DNA of 64,000 bases from Novosphingobium kaempferiae (lineage in GTDB: Bacteria > Pseudomonadota > Alphaproteobacteria > Sphingomonadales > Sphingomonadaceae). The position numbers were made by a program, and so were the translations under genes. Shown here one piece after another: positions 17,782-27,118 of the stretch. The stretch is taken from NCBI RefSeq assembly GCF_021227995.1, contig NZ_CP089301.1, positions 620,001-684,000 of the forward strand, in the 5' to 3' direction. Each line of letters starts with the position of its first letter. The stretch's first letter is position 1. The notes beneath the pieces were generated by a model. The model searched no databases, was not told the origin of the DNA, and saw only the letters and a program-made list of their open reading frames with translations.

Positions 17782-18087
17782 TTGCCTGCCTACGGGAGCG
17801 GTGGTCCGTCGCGTGAACAAACGGAAGGTGCGCTTCTCGCGTTACGAGAGGTAGCGACACAATTGCTCGAATTGATTTCAGAGCAAGACGTCCGGAGGGT
17901 GATCCGCGAGGTGCTTGATGACCTGCCCGACAGTGGTGCGACGCTCCCCTTCCGAATTGCTGAAAGCTACGTGCAGGAACTGTTTGCGATACAAGAAGAA
18001 TTAGTCAGAATGGAGGACGGCGCGCACGCTTTGGTCGCGTATGTAGACGGCGTGATCGCCAATGGTAGGCCCACCGGCAGCAATTGA
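17782..18087 (+). CDS. Hypothetical helical protein (101 aa)
   Basis: A TTG start at 17782 lies close after GGAAGAG. The product is acidic and helix-rich (ALLALREVATQLLELI, VRRVIREVLDDLP, YVQELFAIQEELVRM) with no known motif. It could be a four-helix or coiled-coil protein. The weak start lowers confidence. Confidence 0.45.
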   Translation: MPAYGSGGPSREQTEGALLALREVATQLLELISEQDVRRVIREVLDDLPDSGATLPFRIAESYVQELFAIQEELVRMEDGAHALVAYVDGVIANGRPTGSN

Positions 18088-18505
18088 ACGCCTTGGCCAG
18101 CGTAGGAACGCTGCCCATCCGTTTCTGCGTATTCGTCATTTATCAGCAAGCGGCGCATCGATAACAAAGCGATCTCGCACCTTTGTCCCCGAGCATCGCA
18201 CATTGCTTCGGAGAGGGGTGTCGTCCGCGACCGTCTCACATTTCACAACGTCGGTCGGCGCACGCTAAAGCGAGAAGGAAGGGGTAGGACAGGCAGCGAC
18301 CGTTTACACGCGGGCCTTGAGATGGCTTGATTCGGTTGGTATCCGACGAAAGCAAACGGCAACTATCGGGATATCCCCACTTTCAACCGAACATTTCCCG
18401 AACCGGCCAGCTCCGGGCAATGTGGGGCGCGGCAATATTGCGCCCATGCCGGCCGCTCAGCCGCTGCGAAGCAATCCCTGAAAGCCGCCGCCTCTGGTCA
18501 AGCCG
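18088..18505. other. Intergenic region
   Basis: No supported gene. It contains a perfect GCAATATTGC palindrome near 18434 inside an imperfect GGCGC/GCGCC dyad, which lies downstream of both flanking genes and could be a weak transcript end. Confidence 0.35.
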
Positions 18506-19471
18506 TCAGCCGGTATGCGCAACCGTGTCTGCGGCATAAGCCTTTCGCTTGCCTAACGGCTGTTCCGCCCCAGTGGTCGTGTCACGCGACGTCTGCCGCT
18601 CCAGCTCGCAATTCAGCTCCGCACCGAGCAAGAGTACATAAGCTGAAAGATACAGCCAGGTGAGCAGTACCATTGCAGCGCCCAGCGATCCGTAGGTGGC
18701 GTCATAATTGCCGAAATTCGCGACGTAGAGCCCAAAACCGAACGTCATGAGCATCCACGAGAGGGATGCAAAGAGCGAACCGGGTGTCAGCCACCGCCAT
18801 TTCGCGTGGGCCCGATTGGGGCCAAAGCGGTAGATGACCGCGGCCAAGGCGGTGCCCCCGGCTCCAACAAGCAGATACGAAACGATCGTGATCAGAACGG
18901 CGAAGAACGGTGGCGCGCCGCTAAAACTGGCGCTGAGCGCGGAAAGGCCTGCTATAGCGATCATAGCGAGGATGGCGATGAGCACGCCGCCCGCAGCGAT
19001 CGCGAGAGACAGCAGGTTGAGGCGAACGAAGCTGCGACTTTCCTCTTCATCATAGGCGATGTTGAGGGCCACGATCAGCGCCGATGCGCCCTTCATCACA
19101 CCGTATAGAGCGATGCCCAAGGCAATGACCAGGCCAATACCTTTTTTGCCGTCTGAGGTTTGCACGACGTTGGAGAGCTGCTCTCCAATCAACTTTGCTG
19201 CCTCGTCGAGCATCATGGATGTGAGTGATGCTATGTTCGACGCTACGGTTTCCGGGGTCGCCACAAGACCATAGGTCAGCACGATGGCGCCAAGTGTTGG
19301 TACTAGGGCGAGCACCGCACAGAAGGCGACCCCCGAAGCGATCAGGCTGAGATTGTCCTTACTCGCTTCCTGCCAAGCCCGAACGACCACCTGCCTCCAG
19401 CCCGATCTTGGAATGGCAGTAGGGGTGGTCGCGTGCAGACCGCGAGAAGCTTTGGGATCAATCTGTGGCAA
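18506..19471 (-). CDS. YihY/BrkB-family inner membrane protein
   Basis: This 321-residue protein has about six membrane segments with the family's landmarks: DNLSLIASGVAFCAVLALVPTL near the N-terminus, LTWLYLSAYVLLLGAELNCELE near the C-terminus, and the central IYRFGPNRAHAKWRWLTPGS. The family has often been annotated RNase BN, but it is a membrane protein of uncertain role. The start is TTG at 19471, with AGGAGA eight bases upstream; no ATG is available there. It is transcribed alone. Confidence 0.92.
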   Translation of the reverse strand: MPQIDPKASRGLHATTPTAIPRSGWRQVVVRAWQEASKDNLSLIASGVAFCAVLALVPTLGAIVLTYGLVATPETVASNIASLTSMMLDEAAKLIGEQLSNVVQTSDGKKGIGLVIALGIALYGVMKGASALIVALNIAYDEEESRSFVRLNLLSLAIAAGGVLIAILAMIAIAGLSALSASFSGAPPFFAVLITIVSYLLVGAGGTALAAVIYRFGPNRAHAKWRWLTPGSLFASLSWMLMTFGFGLYVANFGNYDATYGSLGAAMVLLTWLYLSAYVLLLGAELNCELERQTSRDTTTGAEQPLGKRKAYAADTVAHTG

Positions 19472-19799
19472 TGTTTACTTCTCCTGTTGGATATAGCCAA
19501 CAGGTGGACGGGCAATACGTTGCATTCGCAACATTTACCGCCAACATGTTCTCGATCGTCTTTGTCCGGGAAATGGGAAAAGATGGCCTCCGCTTCGCCT
19601 GACCGGGTGCCCGATCACATCAGGACGACAATGCTTCCGCACTGGTCAGTTCCCGGATCTGAGCAGCGAGCGTGTAAGCTGGCAGCGTAGATCGCGTAGT
19701 GCAGGAACTCGGTGGGCCAGCCGGTGTTTTATCGCATGAGGCTGCACACAAGCGTCCGGATCGGCATAGCGATTACCCCCGCCAGAGCCGCACCTCGAT
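19472..19799. other. Intergenic region
   Basis: Upstream of the YihY gene. No convincing gene in either strand. The region next to 19471 must hold the YihY promoter, but no clear -35/-10 pair stands out. Confidence 0.35.
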
Positions 19800-19828
19800 A
19801 AGAGGGCCGTTATGATGACGGCCCTCTT
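19800..19828 (-). terminator. Strong hairpin downstream of the DUF1289 gene
   Basis: AAGAGGGCCGT (19800-19810) and ACGGCCCTCTT (19818-19828) form a perfect eleven-pair stem with a seven-base loop. It lies 86 bases beyond the DUF1289 stop and is followed by only a short T-rich run on either strand, so it probably stabilises or ends transcripts in both directions. Confidence 0.6.
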
Positions 19829-19914
19829 GCTATTTCTGGACTGAGATCGCTGCCTGATCACACACCGTATTGATGCGCTGAGGGACCGGCGTGGGAGCCG
19901 CCGTATTCAGGCCC

Positions 19915-20097
19915 TCATTCAGCCCGCTCAGCAAGCTTCTGCAACCGGCGAGGCAGCTCCCGCTCGATCGACTTGCGCCCATGGGGCTGCATCTTTCGCC
20001 ACTTTCGAACTTCGTCGAGGGTGCGCGCGCATCCGCGGCACCACCCCGAGCGGCCTTCGAACTGGCACACCGAAATGCACGGATCCTTGATGCTCAA
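19915..20097 (-). CDS. DUF1289 domain protein
   Basis: The 60-residue protein is nearly all domain: CISVCQFEGRSGWCRGCART supplies the conserved four-cysteine cluster, followed by LDEVRKWRKMQPHGRK. DUF1289 proteins are small presumed zinc or iron-sulfur binding proteins of unknown role. The start is TTG at 20097; GGAAG sits immediately before it, so a slightly different start is possible. Confidence 0.8.
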   Translation of the reverse strand: MSIKDPCISVCQFEGRSGWCRGCARTLDEVRKWRKMQPHGRKSIERELPRRLQKLAERAE

Positions 20098-20158
20098 CTT
20101 CCGTGCCCTTGATGCATGACGCCGTTCGCTGGCAGTTACGTCTCAGGCTGCCAGCCCG

Positions 20159-20440
20159 TCAAGGCGTAGGGTCCAGCCCCAGCAATTCCTCGGCAGCGCG
20201 TGCCAGATTGTGAGCCGTATAGGGCTTCTGGATCACCATGCGGGCCCGGTGCTCGTCCGGCAGTTTCGCCTGCTCTCCGTACTCGGAGGCAAAGAGGAAC
20301 GGCACGCGCTTCTCCAGCAGCCGATCTGCGACCGGGAAGCTCGCCTGATCGCCAAGGTTGATGTCCAGTACCGCGAACAAGCCCTTAAGCGCCGAAGTGC
20401 TATATGATCGCTTAGCGGAGATGTTGCCGGCGGAGGATCA
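20159..20440 (-). pseudogene. Truncated response regulator receiver
   Basis: The C-terminal two thirds of a receiver domain is clear: LFAVLDINLGDQASFPVADRL carries the phospho-acceptor Asp, then RVPFLFASEYGEQ and the switch Lys in VIQKPYTAHNLA. The expected first strand with its acidic pair is absent; upstream sequence is GNISAKRSYSTSALKG and then a stop. A TTG at 20380 could start a fragment only. It lies next to the hybrid kinase in the same orientation, so it was probably its partner. Confidence 0.7.
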
Positions 20441-20604
20441 ACCCGCAAAGCTAAGGCAACCGAAGCCATAGAGCTGATTTCGACATTAGCGCACATTAAA
20501 TCGGCGCCGTGATCGTAAGCACTGAAAGCCGGCAAGTTGCGGCCCTTTGGCGGCGCTAGGACATCACGACGGTCGAGCGAGGGTCGGTAAAGAGCGCAAC
20601 GGTG

Positions 20605-23208
20605 TTAATCGTCGCCCGCCAGGAGATCGGCAATTTGGGCCGACAGGGCATCCAGTGCAAACGGCTTCGTGACAAGCCGCATGCCGGGCTCCAACTGACT
20701 GTTGCCCACGACTGCGTTCTCCGCAAAGCCCGTGATGAAAATCACCTTGAGATCCGGCCGGGTGACTTTTGCAGCGTCGGCAACCTGGCGTCCGTTCAGT
20801 CCGCCCGGCAGGCCGACGTCCGTAATCAGCAGGTCAATCGGTGCATTTAAATTAAGCAGCGTCATCGCGGTCGGTCCATCATCCGCCTCGAGCGTCACGT
20901 GTCCCATTTCTTCCAGGAGTTCACATACGAGCATGCGGACCGTCGGCTCATCATCCACGACCAGAATGGTCCGCTTACCCGTCTCAGGAAGCGCAGATGC
21001 TACTTCGAGCGGCTCAGCGGCATCGATGTTGCCGTAATACCTTGGTAGATAGATACACATGGTAGTGCCCATGCCGAGCTCGCTGTAGGCGCGCACTTGT
21101 CCCCCTGATTGCCGCGCAAACCCGTAGATCATGGAGAGGCCGAGACCCGTCCCCTCTCCAAGCGGCTTGGTCGTGAAGAAGGGATCGAATGCCCGCTTCA
21201 TTGTTTCATCCGACATGCCGGTGCCCGTGTCGGACACGCACAACGAGAGATACTGCCCTTCCGGAAGGTTGCGCTCACGACTGGCGCGAGGGTCAAGCCA
21301 CTTGTTCGCTGTCTCGATCGTAATTCTGCCCCCTTCCGGCATCGCATCTCGCGCATTTATGCAAAGATTGAGCAGCGCATTCTCGAGCTGGTTCGGATCA
21401 ACCATCGCTGTCCAGAGGCCGGCCGCCCCGACCACTTCAAGCTGGATCGCCGGCCCTGTGGTTCGCCGAATGAGCTCCTCCATTTCCGCGACTAGCCGAT
21501 TGATGTCGGTAGGTTTGGGATCGAGGGTCTGCCTTCGGGAAAATGCCAGCAGGCGGTGGGTCAGCGCGGCGGCACGGCGGGATGCTCCTTGGGCCGCCGT
21601 TACATACCTCTCCAGCTCGCCGATCCGGCCCTGAGCAATTCTGACCTGCATCATCTCCAGCGATCCGACGATACCGGCAAGCATGTTATTGAAATCGTGC
21701 GCCAGGCCGCCGGTAAGCTGGCCGACCGCCTCCATCTTCTGTGCGTGCCGAAGCTGCTCCTCTGCCGCCATCAGGCTGCTGGTGCGCTCTTCCACCTGCT
21801 GCTCGAGCGATTGGGCGAGAGCAGCCAGGTCATGTTCGGCTCGCCGCCGTTCAACTGCGGCACGTGTACGAGCCGCGATCTCCTGCATGAAAATTACTTC
21901 GTCACCGGACCAGGTGCGCGGGGCGCCGTTGTTGACATAGATCAGAGCAACGAACGCACCGTTCTCGAGCAATGGCATGTTGATGAACGAATGGGCAGTG
22001 ATCTTCTTCAGGACATCGGCCTGATCCCGCGTGCGCGGATCGACATCGGCATTGGCGCACAACACAGTCTCGCCACGTTTCAGATCTTCGATGTAGCTGC
22101 CGTGCTCGCGAAAATGCAACGTCCCTGCGATGGTCGTTACACCGGGCGCATTCCAGTCACGCTCCACTGTTATCGTCTCAGCCACCGGATCAATCGTACC
22201 GTAACCAGCCCGGCTGACACCGAGCGTGGTCCCGAGAATTTCGGAAGCAGCGAACGCAATGTCCGCAGGGCTGTCCAACTCGCGCAGCACGTCCGTCAAA
22301 AGGAGGAGGGCCGCTTGGCGAGCCTCGGCTCCCCGCCGGTCGGTGATATCGAAACTCACGCCCGGGAGGTGCCTGGTGACTCCGTCGGCAGCGAAGCTGC
22401 AATGCCCTTCGGCCGCAACCCATCGAATTGATCCATCCGGCTGGATCAGCCGATATTCGCAAGCGAAGGGTCCGAGTTCCTCAGCGGCCTTTTCGATTTG
22501 AGCCGCCAATCCGGGCAGATCATCCGGATGAACCCGTGCAAAGAAGTCATCCAGTCGCGTGCCTCGAGCCGCGCGCTCCACATCCACGCCGTAGAGCAAG
22601 GCCAGCCGCGCGTCCGACACGATGAGGTCATCGCCCACATTCCAGTCCCACGTTCCCACTGTGCGGGAAGCGAGCGACATCGCATCACTTCTGCGCTGTA
22701 ACACGCGCAGCTCGATCTGGGCGGTCGCCTGGGCAGCCAGGGCGATCAGCGTTTCGCGTTGAACCTCGCTAAGACCTTCAGGTCTCGGAACTGTATCGAT
22801 GACACAGAGCGAGCCGAGCGGCAGGCCATCCGACGTGAGGAGTGGTACGCCAGCGTAGAAGCGGATGTGAGGTTCGCCGGTGACCAGCGAAAAGTTTGCG
22901 GTTCGAGGGTCGGTGGCGAGGTCTCGTATCTCGAAAAGGCCCGAGCCCTGGATGGCCAGCGCGCATACGGATGTGTCGATGGACGTCTCTACGGCGGTGA
23001 CACCGAACTTTGCTTTGAACCATTGCCGATGTCTGTCGACCAAGCTGACAAGCGCTATCGGCGTGACGCACGAATTCTTGGCCAGCCAAACGATATCGTC
23101 GAACGCCCGCTCCGCTGGCGTGTCGAGGATATCTGCCTGCACGAGGCTTTCGAGGCGCTCCATCTCCGTCCAAGTTCGGGAGTGATTGTTTATGCGACCG
23201 GCCGTCAT
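20605..23208 (-). CDS. Hybrid sensor histidine kinase (GAF-PAS-GAF-HisKA-HATPase-REC)
   Basis: The protein (867 residues from ATG 23208) carries an N-terminal GAF domain (PIALVSLVDRHRQWFKAKFG), a PAS domain (WDWNVGDDLIVSDARLALLYG; YRLIQPDGSIRWVAAEG), a second GAF, a coiled linker, the His box (LTGGLAHDFNNMLAGI), ATPase boxes (NLCINARDAMPEGG, DTGTGMSD, GEGTGLGLSMIYG) and a C-terminal receiver (ILVVDDEPTVRM, LLITDVGLPG). No membrane segment, so it senses a cytoplasmic signal. GTG 23280 is an alternative start. A dead receiver gene lies downstream. Confidence 0.93.
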   Translation of the reverse strand: MTAGRINNHSRTWTEMERLESLVQADILDTPAERAFDDIVWLAKNSCVTPIALVSLVDRHRQWFKAKFGVTAVETSIDTSVCALAIQGSGLFEIRDLATDPRTANFSLVTGEPHIRFYAGVPLLTSDGLPLGSLCVIDTVPRPEGLSEVQRETLIALAAQATAQIELRVLQRRSDAMSLASRTVGTWDWNVGDDLIVSDARLALLYGVDVERAARGTRLDDFFARVHPDDLPGLAAQIEKAAEELGPFACEYRLIQPDGSIRWVAAEGHCSFAADGVTRHLPGVSFDITDRRGAEARQAALLLLTDVLRELDSPADIAFAASEILGTTLGVSRAGYGTIDPVAETITVERDWNAPGVTTIAGTLHFREHGSYIEDLKRGETVLCANADVDPRTRDQADVLKKITAHSFINMPLLENGAFVALIYVNNGAPRTWSGDEVIFMQEIAARTRAAVERRRAEHDLAALAQSLEQQVEERTSSLMAAEEQLRHAQKMEAVGQLTGGLAHDFNNMLAGIVGSLEMMQVRIAQGRIGELERYVTAAQGASRRAAALTHRLLAFSRRQTLDPKPTDINRLVAEMEELIRRTTGPAIQLEVVGAAGLWTAMVDPNQLENALLNLCINARDAMPEGGRITIETANKWLDPRASRERNLPEGQYLSLCVSDTGTGMSDETMKRAFDPFFTTKPLGEGTGLGLSMIYGFARQSGGQVRAYSELGMGTTMCIYLPRYYGNIDAAEPLEVASALPETGKRTILVVDDEPTVRMLVCELLEEMGHVTLEADDGPTAMTLLNLNAPIDLLITDVGLPGGLNGRQVADAAKVTRPDLKVIFITGFAENAVVGNSQLEPGMRLVTKPFALDALSAQIADLLAGDD

Positions 23209-23540
23209 CACGCTGGTCCGTCTGACGAAACTGATGCCAAGGTGATCTACCGTTTCTCTGCAAAGCCATCTGCGGGACACGACTTCCGCGCATCTGTGCC
23301 GAACGCGCTAGGAGATTTGATGTTTCCGTACCATCGTCAATCTCCGCTCTCGCGCTGTAGACGGCCTCCTGGCACTCCTCGACCGTTCCGGGCTTAGCAA
23401 GGCCAGGAAAACGTTCGGCACGTTGTCGGCACGTAAAAGCCCCCCTTGACCCAATCACGAACCAATTAGGGAGGTCGGCAGTGCCTCCGCGTGAGCGTCA
23501 GCTATGATCGCATTCCGGGTTCAATCCGCACATTCGCTTA
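23209..23540. other. Intergenic region between kinase and transfer genes
   Basis: No supported gene beyond the possible N-terminal extension of the kinase up to 23280. It marks the boundary between the signalling genes and the conjugation module. Confidence 0.4.
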
Positions 23541-23581
23541 CCGGCCCATGTGGGCCATCGCGCGCACCGCGCGGGCCGGTC
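23541..23581 (-). terminator. Hairpin after the transfer operon
   Basis: ACCGGCCC (23541-23548) pairs with GGGCCGGT (23574-23581), and a GC-rich inner region can extend the fold. It lies just past the lytic transglycosylase stop at 23590 on the minus strand. There is no T-run, so it would be a stabilising or Rho-assisted end. Confidence 0.45.
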
Positions 23582-23589
23582 GGAACGCG

Positions 23590-24144
23590 TTACCTAGCTC
23601 GCTTGGTTGATTTCAGTTCGATTTGGTCACTTCCGGGTGGAAACACCGTTCTGCCAAATCTGGCCACCAGGCGTTGCGCAACCCTTATCCGATATCGAAG
23701 CTGCCTCTCGCGTGTTGGGCTATGATATACACCTACAGCTTTCCAGTAGTCATGGGTTACTCGGAGCCCGGACAGGAATATCCATCGCGCTGCCTGCACA
23801 TTGAAGCACGGATCGTTTATCAGCCACCTGCGAACCTCCGTCGGCGGGCGTCCGGTCAGCTTCGAGAGCTTCGGGATCCAGAAGCTGTTCACCTGCAGTG
23901 GTCCAAGGTCGTGGCTGCCGTTGCCGTTCTGGACCTCTGCGCCGATCCAGCCCCCCTCCTGATCGCGCAGCCCCCACAGGGTCTTTTCGAGCCAAGCGCG
24001 ACCGCCGGCGGCATTTCGAATACACACGGCGAGATGAGCTTCATGCTTGGGCGACGATCTAATTGCCGCCCTGGCCGGTTGGATAGCCAGAGCGAGAATC
24101 GCCATCAGCACCAGCCACGCGAACTGCAGGCGGTTAGCGGTCAT
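23590..24144 (-). CDS. Lytic transglycosylase, conjugation-associated (VirB1-like)
   Basis: A signal peptide (FAWLVLMAILALAIQPARA) precedes a soluble lytic transglycosylase fold: the catalytic Glu in LRDQEGGWIG, then NGNGSHDLGPLQVNS, the family's conserved segment, and AARWIFLSGL. Such enzymes locally cleave peptidoglycan for assembly of a transfer channel. ATG 24144 has GGAGG five bases upstream; ATG 24156 is also possible. It overlaps the 3' end of the relaxase gene, so it belongs to the same operon. Confidence 0.88.
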   Translation of the reverse strand: MTANRLQFAWLVLMAILALAIQPARAAIRSSPKHEAHLAVCIRNAAGGRAWLEKTLWGLRDQEGGWIGAEVQNGNGSHDLGPLQVNSFWIPKLSKLTGRPPTEVRRWLINDPCFNVQAARWIFLSGLRVTHDYWKAVGVYHSPTRERQLRYRIRVAQRLVARFGRTVFPPGSDQIELKSTKRAR

Positions 24145-27118
24145 GACCGCCTCCATGCTCCGCCCCGTCTGATGCGGCTCGTTGTGGCAGGGGTGTCAAT
24201 GAAGCCTGCACACGACCAGCGTCTCGGCCGTCGCCTACTCGATCGACGCCGCCGCGGGCGCGTTCAAGCAGGCTGGAGAGCCAATGGTCCAGAGATCTTG
24301 CGGCGGCCTGAGCACGATTGGCAAAATAGCGCGCAAGGCTATCTCTGGGAGGTGCTGACCGCTCCGCCTGCTCGGCTAGAAACTGATCTTTTCGTGCGTC
24401 CCGCTGAGCGCGTTGCTCCTCGCGAAGTCGGTCCCAACGCTTTCCATGTTTTGCTGTTCGCCCTTTGACGCTGCCCCGCTCGATGCGGCCCAATCCCTGA
24501 AGCGAGGATGTCTTTTCGCCGGATCGGGTCCTGAGACGATCAACAAGTCGCTCCCGATCCTCCGTCCAGAGCCTCGCCCCGAAGCGGGCCCGCGTGATCG
24601 CAGTATAGTAGTTTTGGCCGGTCACGAGTGGCGAGTTGACGGGCGCCAGGACATAGACGTGATCGTAGGTCTTGGATTGGGCAGAGTAGACGGTTTCGCC
24701 GTAGCCGTGGTCCCAGGTTTTGTGCTGAGACAGGTCGATCTCCTGGCTTCGCCCAGCGCGATCCCATCGGATTGTTGCGACCGGGCCGTCGAGGCGTTCC
24801 ACCGTGCCGCGCTCGGCGTTCTTGAGGCCAAGCTCCTTGTTGCCCAGGCGCCATTGAATACGGTCCCCAGCGGCGAGGTCCCGCTGCTCCTCCTTGAACA
24901 CGTTGATTTGAGAGGCACGGCCAAGCCGGGGGTCCCACTGGATGGTCCTGCCGTGTTCGTCGACCAGATTGACCGTCTGGCGCCCGCGCGCGTCCCGCCC
25001 GACCCCGATCACCTTGTATTCGGCGTCTCGGGCGACGCCGAGACCGACATTGTCGCGGGAGAACACGACGACCTGCCCTCGGGAATAGAAGCGCGCGAAA
25101 TGCTTCTCCTGGTCCGTCATGCCCGACGGCGACAGGATCGACAGCCGAGCTTCTTCAGCAGCCAGCCCGCCCTCCGTCTTCAGCACCTCGCGGATCCGCG
25201 TGTTGACGATCAGACGGGTCGCGTTCTCCAGGACGAGGATGTTGGTCTGTGCCCGCTGATCGGGGCTCAATTTCGTCCAGTCGGCGACAAGCGCCTTGGC
25301 AAGGTCCTCGCTGTTCGCGCCGCTGATGACCGACTCGAGCGCCTTGAGCGATCCGTCGTAGTTCTGGAGGCGGGCGAGGCGGACCGCCTGCATGATCCCC
25401 TCATTCTCCTGACGAACGGGATCCTTGAGCTCAGCCTTCGGCATGCCGAGCCGCATCATCAACCAGAAGGGTTTGCCCTGCTCGATCGCTCCCGTCTGCC
25501 GGGTATCGCCGAGCAGGATCAGACGCGCTCCGCTGGCACGGCTGATCTCGAGCAGCCGCATCGCTTGCCGGTTGCCGAGCTGGCCCGCCTCGTCGACAAC
25601 CAGGACATGGCTGTCGTCGAGCTTCGCTCCCCCGGTAGAAAGCAGGCTCGCCACCGTGCGCGACTCGATATTGGCCTTTTGTCCCAGTTCGCTGGCGGCA
25701 GAGGAGGTGGGAGCCAGGGCGATCAGCGTCGCCCCATCCCCCACCGCCTCACGCAATGCACCGATGATCGTCGACTTGCCCGACCCAGCAACGCCATGCA
25801 CCGCGACGACCCGGTGGTCGGATGTGCCGAGATGGAGGAGCGCTGTCCTTTGTTCGGGTTTGAGATCGCGGGCGACCCCGGCGTCGCGCAACGCCTCGAC
25901 AGACGCCAACGGCCGGGCATCATTCAGCGCAAGCGCCAGCTGATCCGATAGCGCGATTTCAAGGCGAGCGGTCTTGCGGGTTGTTCGGCCCCGCGTGTGG
26001 ATCTCGTCGCCCGTCCGCTCGCGCGTTGCGAGCAGCTTCTCGCGGTCTTGATGCTGCTCGACAACGGGACGCACATCCGACAGGCGAACCTCGCCGACAT
26101 GAGAGGCAAGCGCCGTCCGCAATAGCCGACCGAGATTGTTGACCGCCTCCTTGCCTTCCGATTGTCTGATTCCAAACAGCATTGCTCGGGCTGCGGTCGG
26201 GGCGTCCACGGCGACCGGTCGCTCACCGATCTTCTCGGCGTCGGCCCGAGTCTGCCGCACCGCTTCGGCATGTTGTCCCAGGCCCCCTTCCCACCGCTCG
26301 TGCAGTCCTTCGAGCGACACCTTTTGCTTGGGACCGCGGGTGGCATAGAAGGATTTCTGGCGTCCCGCCTGCCCATCCAGACCATGCTCCTTTGCATGGG
26401 CATCGATCTGCTCGGCCCGTTGGGACATCTCGGCGATCAGTCCCTTGGGCACGCCCCGGATCTCGAAAAGGCCCTGGCGCGGGTCGAACTCGACGTCGTA
26501 GCCCCGCTCCCGCAGGAGATGGGCGAGCTCATTCCGATAGACCTGCCCGGCCGTCATCTGCTCGGCGAACATGGCCCGGGTTTCGAGGCTGACCTTCCTC
26601 GCGCCATCCCGCTCATCGGTGATGTTCATGACGACGACATGGGTGTGGAGGTGCGGATCGAGCTCGCGAGAGGCATGCTCGGTGAAGCGCGCCCAGATCA
26701 GACGCCCAGTCGTCCTCTCGGTGACTTCGCCATCCACGCGATGGCGCATGAGCGCATGTTCTTCCAGATAGGAGAGCGCCGCCGTGACGGCCTTTTCATG
26801 GGCGTCGACGATCCGCTTGTCGTTCGCCACCAGAGCCATGATCGACACCGATTTGGGCGCGTTGACGGCGAAGTCCCATCCGGGATGATGCTGGATCTCG
26901 CCGTCCTTGCGCCGACGGCCAAGCTGTTGCTCGCCGACCTTACCAGCGAGCAATTCCTTGAAGGTGCCGGGATCGACCCCGCCCTCCAAGCCAAGTTCGG
27001 CGGCGATCTTCCCGCCCCATTGAGACTGCTCCTCGGCGCCTTTGGTGTAATAATCGCCGACCGTATAATAGCGTGCGATGTTGGCGGGTTTGCCCTTAAG
27101 CCGGATCGGGTTGATCAT
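24134..27118 (-). CDS. MobF-family conjugative relaxase-helicase (TrwC/TraI type)
   Basis: This 994-residue protein nicks oriT and unwinds plasmid DNA. The N-terminal relaxase domain has paired tyrosines at residues 17/18 and 23/24 and the metal-binding triad HLHTH at 156-160. The C-terminal half is a superfamily 1 helicase with Walker A GVAGSGKST, Walker B VLVVDEAGQL, LLGDTRQTGAIEQG and the late motif NYYTAITRAR. The tail is basic. Its start overlaps the coupling protein stop by ATGA. Length and layout match TrwC of R388 rather than the longer F TraI. Confidence 0.96.
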   Translation of the reverse strand: MINPIRLKGKPANIARYYTVGDYYTKGAEEQSQWGGKIAAELGLEGGVDPGTFKELLAGKVGEQQLGRRRKDGEIQHHPGWDFAVNAPKSVSIMALVANDKRIVDAHEKAVTAALSYLEEHALMRHRVDGEVTERTTGRLIWARFTEHASRELDPHLHTHVVVMNITDERDGARKVSLETRAMFAEQMTAGQVYRNELAHLLRERGYDVEFDPRQGLFEIRGVPKGLIAEMSQRAEQIDAHAKEHGLDGQAGRQKSFYATRGPKQKVSLEGLHERWEGGLGQHAEAVRQTRADAEKIGERPVAVDAPTAARAMLFGIRQSEGKEAVNNLGRLLRTALASHVGEVRLSDVRPVVEQHQDREKLLATRERTGDEIHTRGRTTRKTARLEIALSDQLALALNDARPLASVEALRDAGVARDLKPEQRTALLHLGTSDHRVVAVHGVAGSGKSTIIGALREAVGDGATLIALAPTSSAASELGQKANIESRTVASLLSTGGAKLDDSHVLVVDEAGQLGNRQAMRLLEISRASGARLILLGDTRQTGAIEQGKPFWLMMRLGMPKAELKDPVRQENEGIMQAVRLARLQNYDGSLKALESVISGANSEDLAKALVADWTKLSPDQRAQTNILVLENATRLIVNTRIREVLKTEGGLAAEEARLSILSPSGMTDQEKHFARFYSRGQVVVFSRDNVGLGVARDAEYKVIGVGRDARGRQTVNLVDEHGRTIQWDPRLGRASQINVFKEEQRDLAAGDRIQWRLGNKELGLKNAERGTVERLDGPVATIRWDRAGRSQEIDLSQHKTWDHGYGETVYSAQSKTYDHVYVLAPVNSPLVTGQNYYTAITRARFGARLWTEDRERLVDRLRTRSGEKTSSLQGLGRIERGSVKGRTAKHGKRWDRLREEQRAQRDARKDQFLAEQAERSAPPRDSLARYFANRAQAAARSLDHWLSSLLERARGGVDRVGDGRDAGRVQASLTPLPQRAASDGAEHGGGHDR

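Noticed and set aside
24413..25951. 512-codon plus-strand frame opposite the relaxase
   Set aside because: Antisense to a clearly conserved relaxase-helicase; no start signal.
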